From the NCBI RefSeq assembly GCF_003987345.1, contig NZ_PIPP01000001.1, positions 62,001 to 126,000 on the forward strand: a stretch of DNA of 64,000 nucleotides, in the 5' to 3' direction. Position numbers and translations under genes: made by a program. The notes beneath the pieces are model-generated. The model was not told the origin of the DNA. It saw nothing but the letters and a program-made list of their open reading frames with translations, and did not search any database. This DNA comes from Aliidiomarina shirensis. GTDB lineage: Bacteria; Pseudomonadota; Gammaproteobacteria; Enterobacterales; Alteromonadaceae. Shown piece after piece: positions 52,474 to 61,784 of the stretch (the first letter of the stretch is position 1; each line of letters begins with the position of its first letter).

Positions 52474-53688
52474 ATGAGCAGTAAAGCTAAACCCGTGCCA
52501 GAATCGAACGGTGCGGGTTCTTCTGAAAAACGACAAACTGGCAAACAACAAAAAATACCAACATTTACCAAGCAGCCCGTGAAGAAAAACACAGAAAAGC
52601 AAAGTAAAACGGAACAACGAATAGTGCGCTATTGGTATAAAAACCGATTGGCGTTTCCGTTGTGGTTTTTAACTCCGTTCAGCGTGTTGTTTCGCTTTTT
52701 AGCTAGTGTGCGGCGTTTATTGTTTTGGTTAAAAATAAAGCGCACTTGGCAACCGCCGGTGCCAGTTATTATTGTTGGCAATGTAACGGTGGGAGGCACC
52801 GGGAAAACGCCAACCGTTTTAGGGTTAGTGGCTTTATTGCAAAAAGCCGGATATCGGCCTGGAATTATTAGCCGTGGCTATGGCGGCGAAGGCCCATTTC
52901 CGATGCTGGTAAATGCCGATAGTAACCCGCAGGCATGTGGTGATGAACCGGTCATGTTGGCTAGTTTGAGTGGTGTGCCGGTAGCGGTTGCGCCAAAGCG
53001 CACAGAAGCCGCTAAGCTTTTATTAGAGCAACATGATTGTGATGTTCTGCTTGCTGATGATGGTTTACAACACTACGCTTTAGGTCGTGATATCGAGCTA
53101 GCTGTAGTTGATGGTGAACGTGGGTTAGGTAATGGCTGGCGTTTACCGGCCGGCCCCTTGCGCGAAAGTGCACGGCGTTTGCGCAAAGTAGATTGGGTGA
53201 TTGTGAACGGTGCTGAGGCCAGTGACGTAAAAGCTTACGGGAAACGTTTGCATCTTTCCGCTGCGAAAAGTGCTGAACACATTGTGGCGATGAAACTTAT
53301 ACCTAGCGGCTGGTTCCGGGTAAGCGATAATAAAGAAATTGAAGTGCCAACCGGTGAAAATGTGTTGGCGCTGGCGGGTATTGGTAACCCAGAACGTTTT
53401 TTCAACCTCATCATGGAACATCAAATTGATATTCAGGAAACGCGAGTTTTTCCTGATCACTACCAATATCAGCCGCATGATTTCTATGATGTAGGGAATG
53501 AAACGCCGATATTGATGACCGAGAAAGATGCGGTAAAGTGTGCTCAATTTGCGCGGCCACACTGGTACTATTTGCAAGTATCCGCAGAATTTTCCGCCGA
53601 TTTCGAGGATAAATTTATGCAACGCGTAGCGGATATTGTGGCGCAGAAACAGTTAAAAAACGTTGATACTGAAGGAGTAACATTGTGA
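52474..53688 (+). CDS. lpxK: Tetraacyldisaccharide 4'-kinase LpxK
   Basis: LpxK phosphorylates the lipid A precursor at the 4' position. The P-loop is VGNVTVGGTGKTPT and other family motifs are ISRGYGG, GDEPVMLA, DDGLQHYALGRDIELAVVDG and MTEKDAVKC. The frame is 404 residues, some 50-70 longer than E. coli LpxK (328), owing mainly to a Lys/Gln/Thr-rich, probably disordered N-terminus before RYWYKNRLAFPLWFL. The ATG at 52474 has an AAGGAA site; a GTG at 52624 would give a family-length protein but lacks a good ribosome site. Confidence 0.93.
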   Translation: MSSKAKPVPESNGAGSSEKRQTGKQQKIPTFTKQPVKKNTEKQSKTEQRIVRYWYKNRLAFPLWFLTPFSVLFRFLASVRRLLFWLKIKRTWQPPVPVIIVGNVTVGGTGKTPTVLGLVALLQKAGYRPGIISRGYGGEGPFPMLVNADSNPQACGDEPVMLASLSGVPVAVAPKRTEAAKLLLEQHDCDVLLADDGLQHYALGRDIELAVVDGERGLGNGWRLPAGPLRESARRLRKVDWVIVNGAEASDVKAYGKRLHLSAAKSAEHIVAMKLIPSGWFRVSDNKEIEVPTGENVLALAGIGNPERFFNLIMEHQIDIQETRVFPDHYQYQPHDFYDVGNETPILMTEKDAVKCAQFARPHWYYLQVSAEFSADFEDKFMQRVADIVAQKQLKNVDTEGVTL

Positions 53689-53882
53689 ATATTCCTACCA
53701 ACATGTTGGCCATCTTGGCGTGCCCATCGTGCAAAGGAAAGTTAGTGTGGAATGAGGATAAATCGGAGTTGATTTGCCGCGGCGAGCAGCTCGCATATCC
53801 TGTGCAAAACGGCATTCCGGCTTTGCTTGCGAGTGCCGCTCGAGAACTAACAGTAGCAGAATTGGAGCAGTTGAAATCATGA
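53685..53882 (+). CDS. Trm112 family zinc-ribbon protein
   Basis: A 65-residue YcaR-like protein: [32 protein letters not shown]. The zinc-ribbon is incomplete (one CxxC pair plus a single Cys). It overlaps lpxK and kdsB by 4 bases each. The GTG start follows a GAAGGAG ribosome site. Function in bacteria is not settled. Confidence 0.92.
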   Translation: MNIPTNMLAILACPSCKGKLVWNEDKSELICRGEQLAYPVQNGIPALLASAARELTVAELEQLKS

Positions 53883-54631
53883 GCTTTACGGTTGTTATTC
53901 CGGCGCGTTACGAATCAACGCGATTACCTGGCAAACCATTGGCTGATATTCATGGTAAACCGATGATCCAGCATGTATACGAACGTGCGTTAAGCAGTGG
54001 TGCCGCCGAAGTAATTGTGGCTACCGACGACGACCGCATCATGCAAGTAGTAAAAAGCTTTGGCGGCCGCGTAATGCGTACTTCTAAAGACCATCAATCG
54101 GGTACTGAGCGTTTAGCTGAAGTGGTTGATCGTTTAGCGCTTTCGGATGAGCAGGTAGTAGTGAATGTACAGGGTGATGAACCCTTTATTCCTCCGGAAA
54201 TTATTTGCCAGGTAGCCGAGAACTTAGCAAGCCAACGCCACGCCCCAATGGCAACGTTAGCCGTGCCATTGAAAAGTTCGGAAGAACTGTTTAACCCAAA
54301 TGTGGTGAAAGTAGTTTCAGATGCCAAGAATTATGCGCTGTATTTTAGCCGCGCGGCTATTCCATGGGATCGCGAACGCTTTAACCAAAACCGTGATGAA
54401 GTGCAACTGATGGGCGATCTCTATCGCCGCCATATCGGTATTTATGCTTATCGTGCCGGTTTCGTGGAGCGTTATGCTGAATGGGAGCCAAGCCCACTGG
54501 AAATCGTGGAATCTCTCGAGCAATTACGGGTGCTTTGGTATGGTGAACGTATTCATGTGGCGGAAGCCATTATTGAGCCGCCGGGTGGTATTGATACACC
54601 CGAAGATCTAGAGCGCGCGCGTATCAAATAG
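53879..54631 (+). CDS. kdsB: CMP-Kdo synthetase KdsB
   Basis: KdsB activates Kdo with CTP for lipopolysaccharide core synthesis. The 250-residue product (E. coli 248) has [33 protein letters not shown] and [12 protein letters not shown]. The ATG at 53879 overlaps the Trm112 stop; a longer frame from 53774 is only read-through of the preceding gene's region. Last gene of the msbA-lpxK-trm112-kdsB operon. Confidence 0.96.
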   Translation: MSFTVVIPARYESTRLPGKPLADIHGKPMIQHVYERALSSGAAEVIVATDDDRIMQVVKSFGGRVMRTSKDHQSGTERLAEVVDRLALSDEQVVVNVQGDEPFIPPEIICQVAENLASQRHAPMATLAVPLKSSEELFNPNVVKVVSDAKNYALYFSRAAIPWDRERFNQNRDEVQLMGDLYRRHIGIYAYRAGFVERYAEWEPSPLEIVESLEQLRVLWYGERIHVAEAIIEPPGGIDTPEDLERARIK

Positions 54632-54662
54632 GCACGCATCCTTTCGCAGGATAAAGTTTTTG

Positions 54663-54702
54663 AAAACCTGATTCTAGCAGCTCGCTGGACTCAGGTTTTT
54701 TT
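54663..54702 (+). terminator. kdsB operon terminator
   Basis: The outer stem AAAACCTGA/TCAGGTTTT encloses a GC-rich inner hairpin and is followed by a T-run that overlaps the 3' end of the convergent DUF1289 gene. Confidence 0.8.
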
Positions 54703-54958
54703 ATAACAGATCAAGCTGATTTTGTTGCTGCTCTGCCTGTTCTTCTTGCGCTTGTTGGCGCAAAAATGCTTCGCGGCGTTTTTGCCGGCCAGCAATCAGC
54801 TTTAAAATATGAGCACGTTCCGCTTCTGGTTTTTCGTACCATTGAAAACGTTCATCACGAGAGCGCAGGCAACCACGGCAATAGCCGCGTGGGCCTGATT
54901 CACAAACGCCAATGCATGGGTTTGGTAAATCGAACATTTCGATTTGGTTTACACTCAT
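54701..54958 (-). CDS. DUF1289 family protein
   Basis: An 85-residue protein with the four-Cys DUF1289 motif C-x3-C-x7-C-x2-C (NPCIGVCESGPRGYCRGCLR), probably metal-binding, and a Gln/Glu/Ala-rich C-terminal coil. Function unknown. Its ATG overlaps the stop of the AraC gene, so the two are co-translated. Confidence 0.9.
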   Translation of the reverse strand: MSVNQIEMFDLPNPCIGVCESGPRGYCRGCLRSRDERFQWYEKPEAERAHILKLIAGRQKRREAFLRQQAQEEQAEQQQNQLDLL

Positions 54959-55962
54959 GATTCCAGCTTTCCTTTTACCTTTCCTTCCACCTTTTCTTCC
55001 ACCGTACCCTCCACAGTTGATACGCCATCTGTAGTACTTTCTACGGCCACTTGCCCGCTTTTCACCAGCTGATTTTCAAGTAAATACTGCTCACGATATA
55101 TTTGTGGTGAGCAGCCGCTAATTTTTTTAAATAGCCGAGAAAAATAATACGGGTCATCAAAGCCAAATGCGAGCGCTACTTGACGCACGCTGGCATTCGT
55201 TTGTTCCAGCATTTTCCGGGCGGCCGCTATTTTCATATGATTAAAATAGCGCAATGGTGGCACGCCCGTGAGCTCGCGAAATTTCTTACTAAAATAATAC
55301 CGCGATAACCCAGAAAATTCGGCAAAATCATCTAATTCCAGGCTGCGATGGCTATTATCGCGCATGAAACGATCGAGTGCAGTAAGGCTGAAACCGGCTT
55401 CTATTTTATCCGGATCGCGCACTAGTAAGGGTAACTGGCTTAACAGCTTGCGTAAAATCGAGGTTGCCAACATCGCGCGCTCAAAGGTGAGCCTTTGATG
55501 TTGTAAGTTCAGTAAATCGGTGACATCGGGAAGTAATGATTGCCAACGCCGTAAAGTAACAACGGGAGCTTGTGTATGATTTGCTTTAATCCCAATATAA
55601 TCCATGAAATCTTCAGCTTGTGAACCGGCAAAATGCGCCCAGTAGATGCTCCATGGGTTTTCCGGGTCGCTATGGTAGCTGTGGGCTATATCTTGGCGTA
55701 AGAATAATACTTGTCCGGCGTTAATTGTGCCTTGGTAATTTTCGGTACGAAAGAAGCCGCGCCCGGCATGACAAAATATCAGCAAATGATCGGTGTGTGC
55801 GGTTCTGCGAACACGGTGATCGCGCGCCTCTAAGTAATGGCCATAGGCAACAGGAAACAAACCCTCGCTTAAGGGATGTTGGGCAAGTTGCTGGCCGACA
55901 GCATGGGGAATGATTAATCGTGAACTTCCCGCCGGCAGTGGCCAATCTGAAGGTTGACTCAT
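54955..55962 (-). CDS. AraC-family regulator, MmsR-like
   Basis: An AraC-type activator: N-terminal cupin sensor (HLLIFCHAGRGFF, FLRQDIAHSYHSD) and C-terminal double HTH (LDDFAEFSGLSRYYFSKKFRE; VRQVALAFGFDDPYYFSRLFKK). It is divergent from mmsA, like Pseudomonas MmsR, which activates mmsAB. The last 30 residues are a Val/Glu/Lys/Gly repeat tail (VEGTVEEKVEGKVKGKLES) absent from typical relatives. Confidence 0.87.
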   Translation of the reverse strand: MSQPSDWPLPAGSSRLIIPHAVGQQLAQHPLSEGLFPVAYGHYLEARDHRVRRTAHTDHLLIFCHAGRGFFRTENYQGTINAGQVLFLRQDIAHSYHSDPENPWSIYWAHFAGSQAEDFMDYIGIKANHTQAPVVTLRRWQSLLPDVTDLLNLQHQRLTFERAMLATSILRKLLSQLPLLVRDPDKIEAGFSLTALDRFMRDNSHRSLELDDFAEFSGLSRYYFSKKFRELTGVPPLRYFNHMKIAAARKMLEQTNASVRQVALAFGFDDPYYFSRLFKKISGCSPQIYREQYLLENQLVKSGQVAVESTTDGVSTVEGTVEEKVEGKVKGKLES

Positions 55963-56087
55963 AGAACAGTGTGCTCATCGTGAATAGCAATATAGTCCAT
56001 TATAGCGCCAATTTTATCGATTCTAAAGTTATGCTTATTTTGTTCTAATGCTGCACAAGTAAAATATGCGTAACGTAACAATATGCA

Positions 56088-56127
56088 CAACCACTGGCGG
56101 TGTATTCCCGTATACTCCTTCGTATAC
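56088..56127 (+). promoter_or_regulatory. mmsA promoter region with GTATAC repeats
   Basis: GTATAC occurs at 56110-56115 and 56122-56127, 12 bp apart. TATACT (56111-56116) could be the -10; the -35 region is poor, as expected for an AraC-activated promoter. TGCACAA also occurs twice upstream (about 56052 and 56084), possibly the activator's direct repeat. Confidence 0.4.
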
Positions 56128-56155
56128 ACGGTGCACACGCTTTGAGAGGAAAATA

Positions 56156-57652
56156 ATGAGTATTAAACGAGTTAAACTATTTATTGGCGGCGAGTTTGTT
56201 GAATCAGAAACCACGCAATATATTCCAGTTACCAATCCAGCTACCCAAGAAGTTATTGCCGAAGCGCCTTGTGCAACGCCGGCAGAGGTTGAGCGTGCTA
56301 TCGCAAGCGCCAAAGAAGCCTTTAAAACGTGGCGCGAAGTGCCTGTATCTGAGCGTGCTCGGGTAATGATGCGTTATCAAGCCCTTTTGAAAGAGCATCA
56401 TGATGAACTCGGTGAAATTCTAGCGCAAGAAACCGGTAAAACCATTGAAGATGCGAAAGGCGATGTTTGGCGTGGTATTGAAGTTGTTGAACAAGCGGCG
56501 AATATTCCTTCGTTAATGATGGGCGAAACTGCCGAAAACGTTGCGCGCGGTATTGATACTTATAGTTATGTTCAACCTTTAGGTGTTTGTGCGGGTATTA
56601 CGCCGTTCAACTTCCCAGCGATGATTCCATTGTGGATGTTCCCAATGGCCATTGCCTGCGGTAACACTTTCATCTTGAAGCCTTCAGAGCAAGATCCGTT
56701 AACGCCAACGCGTTTAGTTGAATTGTTCGAAGAAGCCGGCGCACCCAAAGGTGTGTTACAGGTAATTCACGGTGGCAAAGAGCAAGTTGATATTCTTCTT
56801 CGTGACCCTCAAGTAAAAGCACTTTCGTTTGTAGGTTCAGTGCCGGTTGCCGAATATATTTACCGTACCGGTACCGAGCACCTTAAACGCGTGCAAGCCT
56901 TTGCCGGTGCTAAGAACCACAGCGTAATTATGCCTGATTCGAACAAGCAAACGGTTATCAACAATTTAGTGGGTGCCTCTGTGGGTGCAGCGGGCCAGCG
57001 TTGTATGGCGATTTCAGTTGCTGTATTCGTGGGCAAATCGAAAGAATGGATTCCAGAATTAGCCGAGCAACTTGCGAAAGTTCAACCGGGTGCATGGGAT
57101 AACAAAGATGCGGCTTACGGCCCATTGATTAGCCCACAAGCGAAACAACGCGTTGTTTCTATGATTGAACAAGGCAAAAAAGAAGGTGCCGAATGTTTAG
57201 TTGATGGCACGAACTGTGTTGTTGAAGGTTATCCTGATGGTAACTGGGTTGGCCCAACATTCTTCAGCAAAGTAACCGCTGATATGAAGATTTACCAAGA
57301 AGAAATTTTTGGTCCGGTATTGTGTGCGGTAGAAGTAGATACCTTAGAAGAAGCGATTGCTTTGGTGAACGCGAATCCATTTGGTAACGGTACTTCAATC
57401 TTTACTGCGAATGGTGCAGCAGCGCGTAAATACCAACACGAAGTAGAAGTAGGGCAAGTAGGGATTAACATTCCGATTCCAGTGCCACTTCCTTTCTTCT
57501 CGTTTACTGGTTGGAAAAATTCGTTCTTTGGTGATTTGCATGCTTACGGTAAGCAAGCGATTCGTTTCTATTCGGAAACTAAAACCATTACTGCGCGTTG
57601 GCCTGAAAGCGAAATTGATAATGGCCCTAACATGACCATTAAATTGCAGTAA
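56156..57652 (+). CDS. mmsA: CoA-acylating methylmalonate-semialdehyde dehydrogenase
   Basis: MmsA converts methylmalonate semialdehyde to propionyl-CoA with NAD+ in valine catabolism. The 498-residue aldehyde dehydrogenase has GGEFVES at the start, the catalytic Cys in [17 protein letters not shown] and [19 protein letters not shown] typical of MmsA. The start at 56156 has a GAGAGGAAAA ribosome site. First gene of the operon. Confidence 0.95.
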   Translation: MSIKRVKLFIGGEFVESETTQYIPVTNPATQEVIAEAPCATPAEVERAIASAKEAFKTWREVPVSERARVMMRYQALLKEHHDELGEILAQETGKTIEDAKGDVWRGIEVVEQAANIPSLMMGETAENVARGIDTYSYVQPLGVCAGITPFNFPAMIPLWMFPMAIACGNTFILKPSEQDPLTPTRLVELFEEAGAPKGVLQVIHGGKEQVDILLRDPQVKALSFVGSVPVAEYIYRTGTEHLKRVQAFAGAKNHSVIMPDSNKQTVINNLVGASVGAAGQRCMAISVAVFVGKSKEWIPELAEQLAKVQPGAWDNKDAAYGPLISPQAKQRVVSMIEQGKKEGAECLVDGTNCVVEGYPDGNWVGPTFFSKVTADMKIYQEEIFGPVLCAVEVDTLEEAIALVNANPFGNGTSIFTANGAAARKYQHEVEVGQVGINIPIPVPLPFFSFTGWKNSFFGDLHAYGKQAIRFYSETKTITARWPESEIDNGPNMTIKLQ

Positions 57653-57668
57653 TTCGGGAGATAATGTT

Positions 57669-58826
57669 GTGAATTTTAATCTAACCGACGATCAACAAGC
57701 ATTCGCCGATACGGCGCGTGCTTTTGCGGAAAAAGAAATGGCGCCATTTGCAGCAAAATGGGATGCCGAGCATTATTTTCCTATCGAAGTATTTCGTAAA
57801 GCTGGTGAAATGGGCTTTATGGGCATGTATACGCCAGAAAAGGCGGGTGGCTTTGGTATGTCGCGTCTTGATGCCGCGCTTATCTTTGAGCAACTCGCTA
57901 TGGGCTGTACAGCAACGACTGCGATGATGACCATTCATAACATGGTGAGCTGGATGATTGGCGAATTTGCCAAGCCGGAAATCGCGGAAGAGTTTTGCAG
58001 TGGTTTAGTAACCGGTGAAAAGCTTGGTTCTTATTGTTTAACCGAGCCAGGCTCTGGTTCTGATGCCGCTAACTTGCGTACTTCTGCTAAGAAAGATGGC
58101 GATGAGTATGTATTGAATGGCTCGAAAATGTTTATTTCCGGTGCCGGCGCTACCGATGTATTGGTTGTGATGGCGCGTACCGGTGGCGAGGGCGCAAAAG
58201 GCATTTCGGCATTTGTTGTACCAGCGGATGCTAAAGGCATTCATTACGGTAAAGCGGAAGAGAAAATGGGCTGGAACGCCCAGCCAACTCGTTTGGTAAC
58301 CTTTGAAGATGTGCGTATTCCTGCGGATTACTTGCTTGGTGAAGAAGGCGAAGGCTTTAAATTTGCCATGATGGGCCTTGATGGCGGCCGTATTAATATT
58401 GCGGTTTGTTCGGTAGGCACGGCGCAGGCAGCGTTGAATACTGCTCGTGATTATATGCATGAGCGTAGCCAATTTGGTAAGCCGTTAGCTACCTTCCAAG
58501 CTATGCAGTTTAAGTTAGCGGATATGGCTACTGAACTTGTTGCAGCGCGGCAAATGGTGCGTTTAGCGGCGTTCAAAGTAGATGAAAACGATAGCGATAA
58601 AACTACTTACTGTGCGATGGCCAAACGTTTCGCAACTGATATCGGTTTCCAAGTATGTAACGAAGCGCTGCAAATTCATGGCGGTTACGGTTACATCAAA
58701 GAATACCCGCTAGAGCGCCATGTTCGTGATGTGCGCGTGCATCAAATTCTAGAAGGCACAAACGAGATTATGCGTTTGATTATTGCCCGCCGAATTTTAG
58801 CTGATGGTGCTGCTGATCTGTTGTAA
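57669..58826 (+). CDS. Acyl-CoA dehydrogenase, likely isobutyryl-CoA dehydrogenase
   Basis: A 385-residue FAD-dependent dehydrogenase with YCLTEPGSGSDAANLRT, GGRINIAVCSVGTAQAAL and QIHGGYGYIKEYPLERHVRD. The catalytic Glu is in ILEGTNEIMR. Position between mmsA and a 3-hydroxyisobutyryl-CoA hydrolase supports isobutyryl-CoA (valine pathway) as substrate. GTG start behind GGGAGA. Confidence 0.92.
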   Translation: MNFNLTDDQQAFADTARAFAEKEMAPFAAKWDAEHYFPIEVFRKAGEMGFMGMYTPEKAGGFGMSRLDAALIFEQLAMGCTATTAMMTIHNMVSWMIGEFAKPEIAEEFCSGLVTGEKLGSYCLTEPGSGSDAANLRTSAKKDGDEYVLNGSKMFISGAGATDVLVVMARTGGEGAKGISAFVVPADAKGIHYGKAEEKMGWNAQPTRLVTFEDVRIPADYLLGEEGEGFKFAMMGLDGGRINIAVCSVGTAQAALNTARDYMHERSQFGKPLATFQAMQFKLADMATELVAARQMVRLAAFKVDENDSDKTTYCAMAKRFATDIGFQVCNEALQIHGGYGYIKEYPLERHVRDVRVHQILEGTNEIMRLIIARRILADGAADLL

Positions 58827-58856
58827 TGAGCACCCTTAAGCAAAGGAGAAAGCATT

Positions 58857-60002
58857 ATGGAAGCGGAAGTTACCAATAAAGAAGCGGTGCTATTTTCGGA
58901 AACAGAAACCGTTAGTGGCAAGAAGATTGGTATCGCATGTTTAAATTCGGAACGCTCTTTAAACGCCCTGAGTTTAGATATGATTTTGCTGCTCGAGCCG
59001 CAACTGCGCGCTTGGCAGAGCGACCCTGAAATCGCCTGTGTGTGGTTAGAAGGGGCGGGTGAGAAAGCGTTTTGTGCGGGCGGTGATATTGTTGCGATGT
59101 ATCATGCCATGCAGGAAATGCCGAATGAACCGGTAGCTGAAGTGGTTGATTTTTTCACTGCTGAGTATCGTTTAGATCACTTGATTCAAACTTACGATAA
59201 ACCGATTTTGGTGTGGGGCGATGGCTTTGTAATGGGCGGCGGTATGGGCCTTATGAACGGAGCCAGCCATCGAGTTGTTACTGAGCGTTCGCGTTTGGCA
59301 ATGCCGGAAATTAGCATTGGTTTATACCCGGATGTAGGTGCTACTTATTTTCTTGGGCAATTGCCCGATAACATGGGCTTATTCCTTGGATTAACAGCAG
59401 CGCAAGTGAATGCAGCTGATGCGCTCTATCTTGGCATGGCCGATTTTGCCATCGCCAGTGATTTGCATACCAATACATTGCAGGCACTCGTGAATGCGAG
59501 CTGGACCGACGATAACGAATTAAATCACGCAACCTTAACGGATACGTTACAACAACGTATTTTTAGTAGCGAAGAGCTTGCCGAAGGCCCGTTGTTTGCA
59601 CGCCGTGATTTGATCAGCAAGTTGCTTGAAGGGAACGATATTGTTGCCGTTTCCGAGCAGTTTTTGCAGCATGAAACGGATGATGAGCTGATGAGCCGTG
59701 CGCAGAAAACGCTAGCGCGTGGTTGTCCGTTAACGGCGCACATTGTTTGGCAACAATTACAGTTTGGTGGCTCGTTGGCGCTTGCGGATGCATTTCAATT
59801 AGAGCTTACGCTTTCGGTAAATTGCGCTGTGAAAGGCGATTTTGTAGAAGGTGTTCGCGCTTTACTGATTGATAAAGATCGCAAACCAAAATGGACACAT
59901 AAAAGCATTGCGGACGTGACCGCCGATGATATCGACAGCATGTTTATTTCGCCTTGGGCGGAAGATGAACATCCGCTGCGGGATTTGGGCGATACTGCAT
60001 AA
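58857..60002 (+). CDS. 3-hydroxyisobutyryl-CoA hydrolase (enoyl-CoA hydratase family)
   Basis: A crotonase-fold protein of 381 residues. The oxyanion region is AGEKAFCAGGDIVAMYHAMQ and the catalytic region MPEISIGLYPDVGATYFLG (conserved Glu and Asp of HIBCH). The C-terminal helical region is the long HIBCH type. It releases free 3-hydroxyisobutyrate for MmsB. A separate enoyl-CoA hydratase for methacrylyl-CoA is not seen in the operon. Confidence 0.9.
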   Translation: MEAEVTNKEAVLFSETETVSGKKIGIACLNSERSLNALSLDMILLLEPQLRAWQSDPEIACVWLEGAGEKAFCAGGDIVAMYHAMQEMPNEPVAEVVDFFTAEYRLDHLIQTYDKPILVWGDGFVMGGGMGLMNGASHRVVTERSRLAMPEISIGLYPDVGATYFLGQLPDNMGLFLGLTAAQVNAADALYLGMADFAIASDLHTNTLQALVNASWTDDNELNHATLTDTLQQRIFSSEELAEGPLFARRDLISKLLEGNDIVAVSEQFLQHETDDELMSRAQKTLARGCPLTAHIVWQQLQFGGSLALADAFQLELTLSVNCAVKGDFVEGVRALLIDKDRKPKWTHKSIADVTADDIDSMFISPWAEDEHPLRDLGDTA

Positions 60003-60013
60003 AGGCTTAATAA

Positions 60014-60048
60014 TGCCGCGCTGAGTAACCTTAGCGCGGCAATTTTTT
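60014..60048 (+). terminator. Intra-operon terminator before mmsB
   Basis: The 9-bp GC-rich stem TGCCGCGCT/AGCGCGGCA with a 10-base loop is followed by ATTTTTT. It lies 12 bases after the hydrolase stop, between genes of one pathway. Confidence 0.85.
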
Positions 60049-60055
60049 ATCATTC

Positions 60056-60082
60056 TTGAATTTAAAGAGCGCGAACTATAAC
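60056..60082 (+). promoter_or_regulatory. Possible mmsB promoter
   Basis: TTGAAT (60056-60061) and TATAAC (60077-60082) with a short 15-bp spacer lie directly after the terminator and 38 bases before the mmsB ATG. Confidence 0.4.
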
Positions 60083-60119
60083 AGCGCACATAATCATGAT
60101 TAACATTGAGGAGCATGAC

Positions 60120-61004
60120 ATGGCTCGTATCGGGTTTATTGGTTTAGGAAACATGGGTGGCCCAATGGCTACCAATTTGGTGAAAGCTGGTTTTGATGTT
60201 CAAGTATTTGATTTATCGGAAGTAGCGCTTGCAACGCTGCAAGAAGCCGGTGCAACGGTAGCGAAGAGCGCCGCAGAAGCGGTAAATAACGTCGATTTTG
60301 TTATCTCTATGCTGCCTGCCGATAAGCATGTAATGGCGCTTTATTTGGGCGAGCAGGGCATTGTTGATGCAATTCCTGAAACCGCACTAGTAATTGATTC
60401 TAGTACCATTTCTGCTGAAGCTGCGCGCGAATTAGCCGCTGGTATTACCGCCAAAGGGCGTCGTTTTATTGATGCACCGGTATCAGGCGGTGTAGGTGGG
60501 GCAAAAGCCGGAACCCTGACCTTTATTTGTGGTGGTGAGCCTGCGGATATCGAAGAAGCACGCCCAGTTTTAGAAAAAATGGGTAAGAATGTATTTAAAG
60601 CCGGTGGCCATGGTGCTGGCCAAGTGGCTAAGATCTGCAATAATATGCTGCTTGGTGTATTGATGGCGGGTACTTCTGAAGCCTTACAACTTGGTAGAGC
60701 GCATGGTTTAGATGCGAAAGTGTTGAGCGATATTATGTTGCAAAGCTCTGGCCGCAACTGGACTTTGGAAGTGTACAACCCGTGCCCAGGCGTTATTGAT
60801 AGCGTGCCTTCAAGCAATGATTATAATGGCGGCTTCTTGGTTGATTTAATGCTGAAAGATCTGGGTTTAGCACGCAGCACTGCGGCATCGAGCGATTCGG
60901 CAACGCCAATGGGCGATATGGCCGCGAAGTTGTTTTCTGAGCATAGCGAAGCGGGCTTCGGCAGCAAAGATTTCTCCAGCATTTTCCGTAAATTTGAAAA
61001 ATAA
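60120..61004 (+). CDS. mmsB: 3-hydroxyisobutyrate dehydrogenase
   Basis: MmsB oxidises 3-hydroxyisobutyrate to methylmalonate semialdehyde with NAD+. The 294-residue product has the Rossmann start GFIGLGNMGGPMATNLVKAG, FIDAPVSGGVGGAKAGTL, and the catalytic Lys in GAGQVAKICNN. The ATG at 60120 has a GAGGAG ribosome site, better than the frame start at 60096. Confidence 0.96.
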   Translation: MARIGFIGLGNMGGPMATNLVKAGFDVQVFDLSEVALATLQEAGATVAKSAAEAVNNVDFVISMLPADKHVMALYLGEQGIVDAIPETALVIDSSTISAEAARELAAGITAKGRRFIDAPVSGGVGGAKAGTLTFICGGEPADIEEARPVLEKMGKNVFKAGGHGAGQVAKICNNMLLGVLMAGTSEALQLGRAHGLDAKVLSDIMLQSSGRNWTLEVYNPCPGVIDSVPSSNDYNGGFLVDLMLKDLGLARSTAASSDSATPMGDMAAKLFSEHSEAGFGSKDFSSIFRKFEK

Positions 61005-61019
61005 AGGATAACGAGTTTC

Positions 61020-61784
61020 ATGCAAATTAATGAATCTGTAATTGTAGTAACCGGTGGTGCGCAAGGTTTAGGCCGTTCAATGGCGGAAGATTTCGCTGCC
61101 GGTGGCGCGAAACTTGCGCTTATTGATATGAACGATGAAATGTTGCAAGAGGCCGCCGCCGAATGCGCCAAACTTGGCGCTGCGGAAGTACAAACCTACA
61201 ACGTGAATGTAACCGATGAAGCTTCGGTAGAAGCGGCGTTTGCGGAAATCGATAACCATTTTGGTGGCTTGCAGGTGCTTATCAACAACGCGGGTATTTT
61301 ACGCGACGGCATGCTGATTAAATGCAAAGATGGCGAAATTACGCACAAAATGCCATTACAGCAATGGCAATCGGTGATCGACGTAAACCTCACCGGCACT
61401 TTCTTGTGTGGTCGTGAAGCTTCTGCGGTGATGGCAAAACGCGGTATTCAAGGGGTTATTATTAATATTTCGAGTGTGGCGCGGGCCGGAAACATTGGCC
61501 AAACTAACTATGCCGCTACGAAAGCTGGTGTGGTAGCGATGACAGTAACCTGGGCTCGGGAACTTGGCCGTTTTGGTATTCGCTGTGCAGCAATTGCCCC
61601 AGGCTTTATCGAAACGCCAATGACAGGACAAATGAAGCCTGAGGCTGTAGAACGTGCATTAGCTATGGTGCCACTGCGCCGTTGGGGCCAGCCTGCTGAG
61701 ATAGCCCATTCAGCGCGCTACATTATTGAAAATGATTTCTTTAGCGGCCGTGTTATTGAAATCGATGGTGGCGTGCGTTTATAA
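61020..61784 (+). CDS. SDR-family oxidoreductase
   Basis: A classical short-chain dehydrogenase of 254 residues: cofactor loop TGGAQGLGRSM, NNAGI, catalytic Ser in NISSV, YAATK active site and a C-terminal IDGG. It is probably a 3-hydroxyacyl-type dehydrogenase serving branched-chain or fatty acyl catabolism, as it follows mmsB by 15 bases; substrate is inferred. Confidence 0.9.
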   Translation: MQINESVIVVTGGAQGLGRSMAEDFAAGGAKLALIDMNDEMLQEAAAECAKLGAAEVQTYNVNVTDEASVEAAFAEIDNHFGGLQVLINNAGILRDGMLIKCKDGEITHKMPLQQWQSVIDVNLTGTFLCGREASAVMAKRGIQGVIINISSVARAGNIGQTNYAATKAGVVAMTVTWARELGRFGIRCAAIAPGFIETPMTGQMKPEAVERALAMVPLRRWGQPAEIAHSARYIIENDFFSGRVIEIDGGVRL

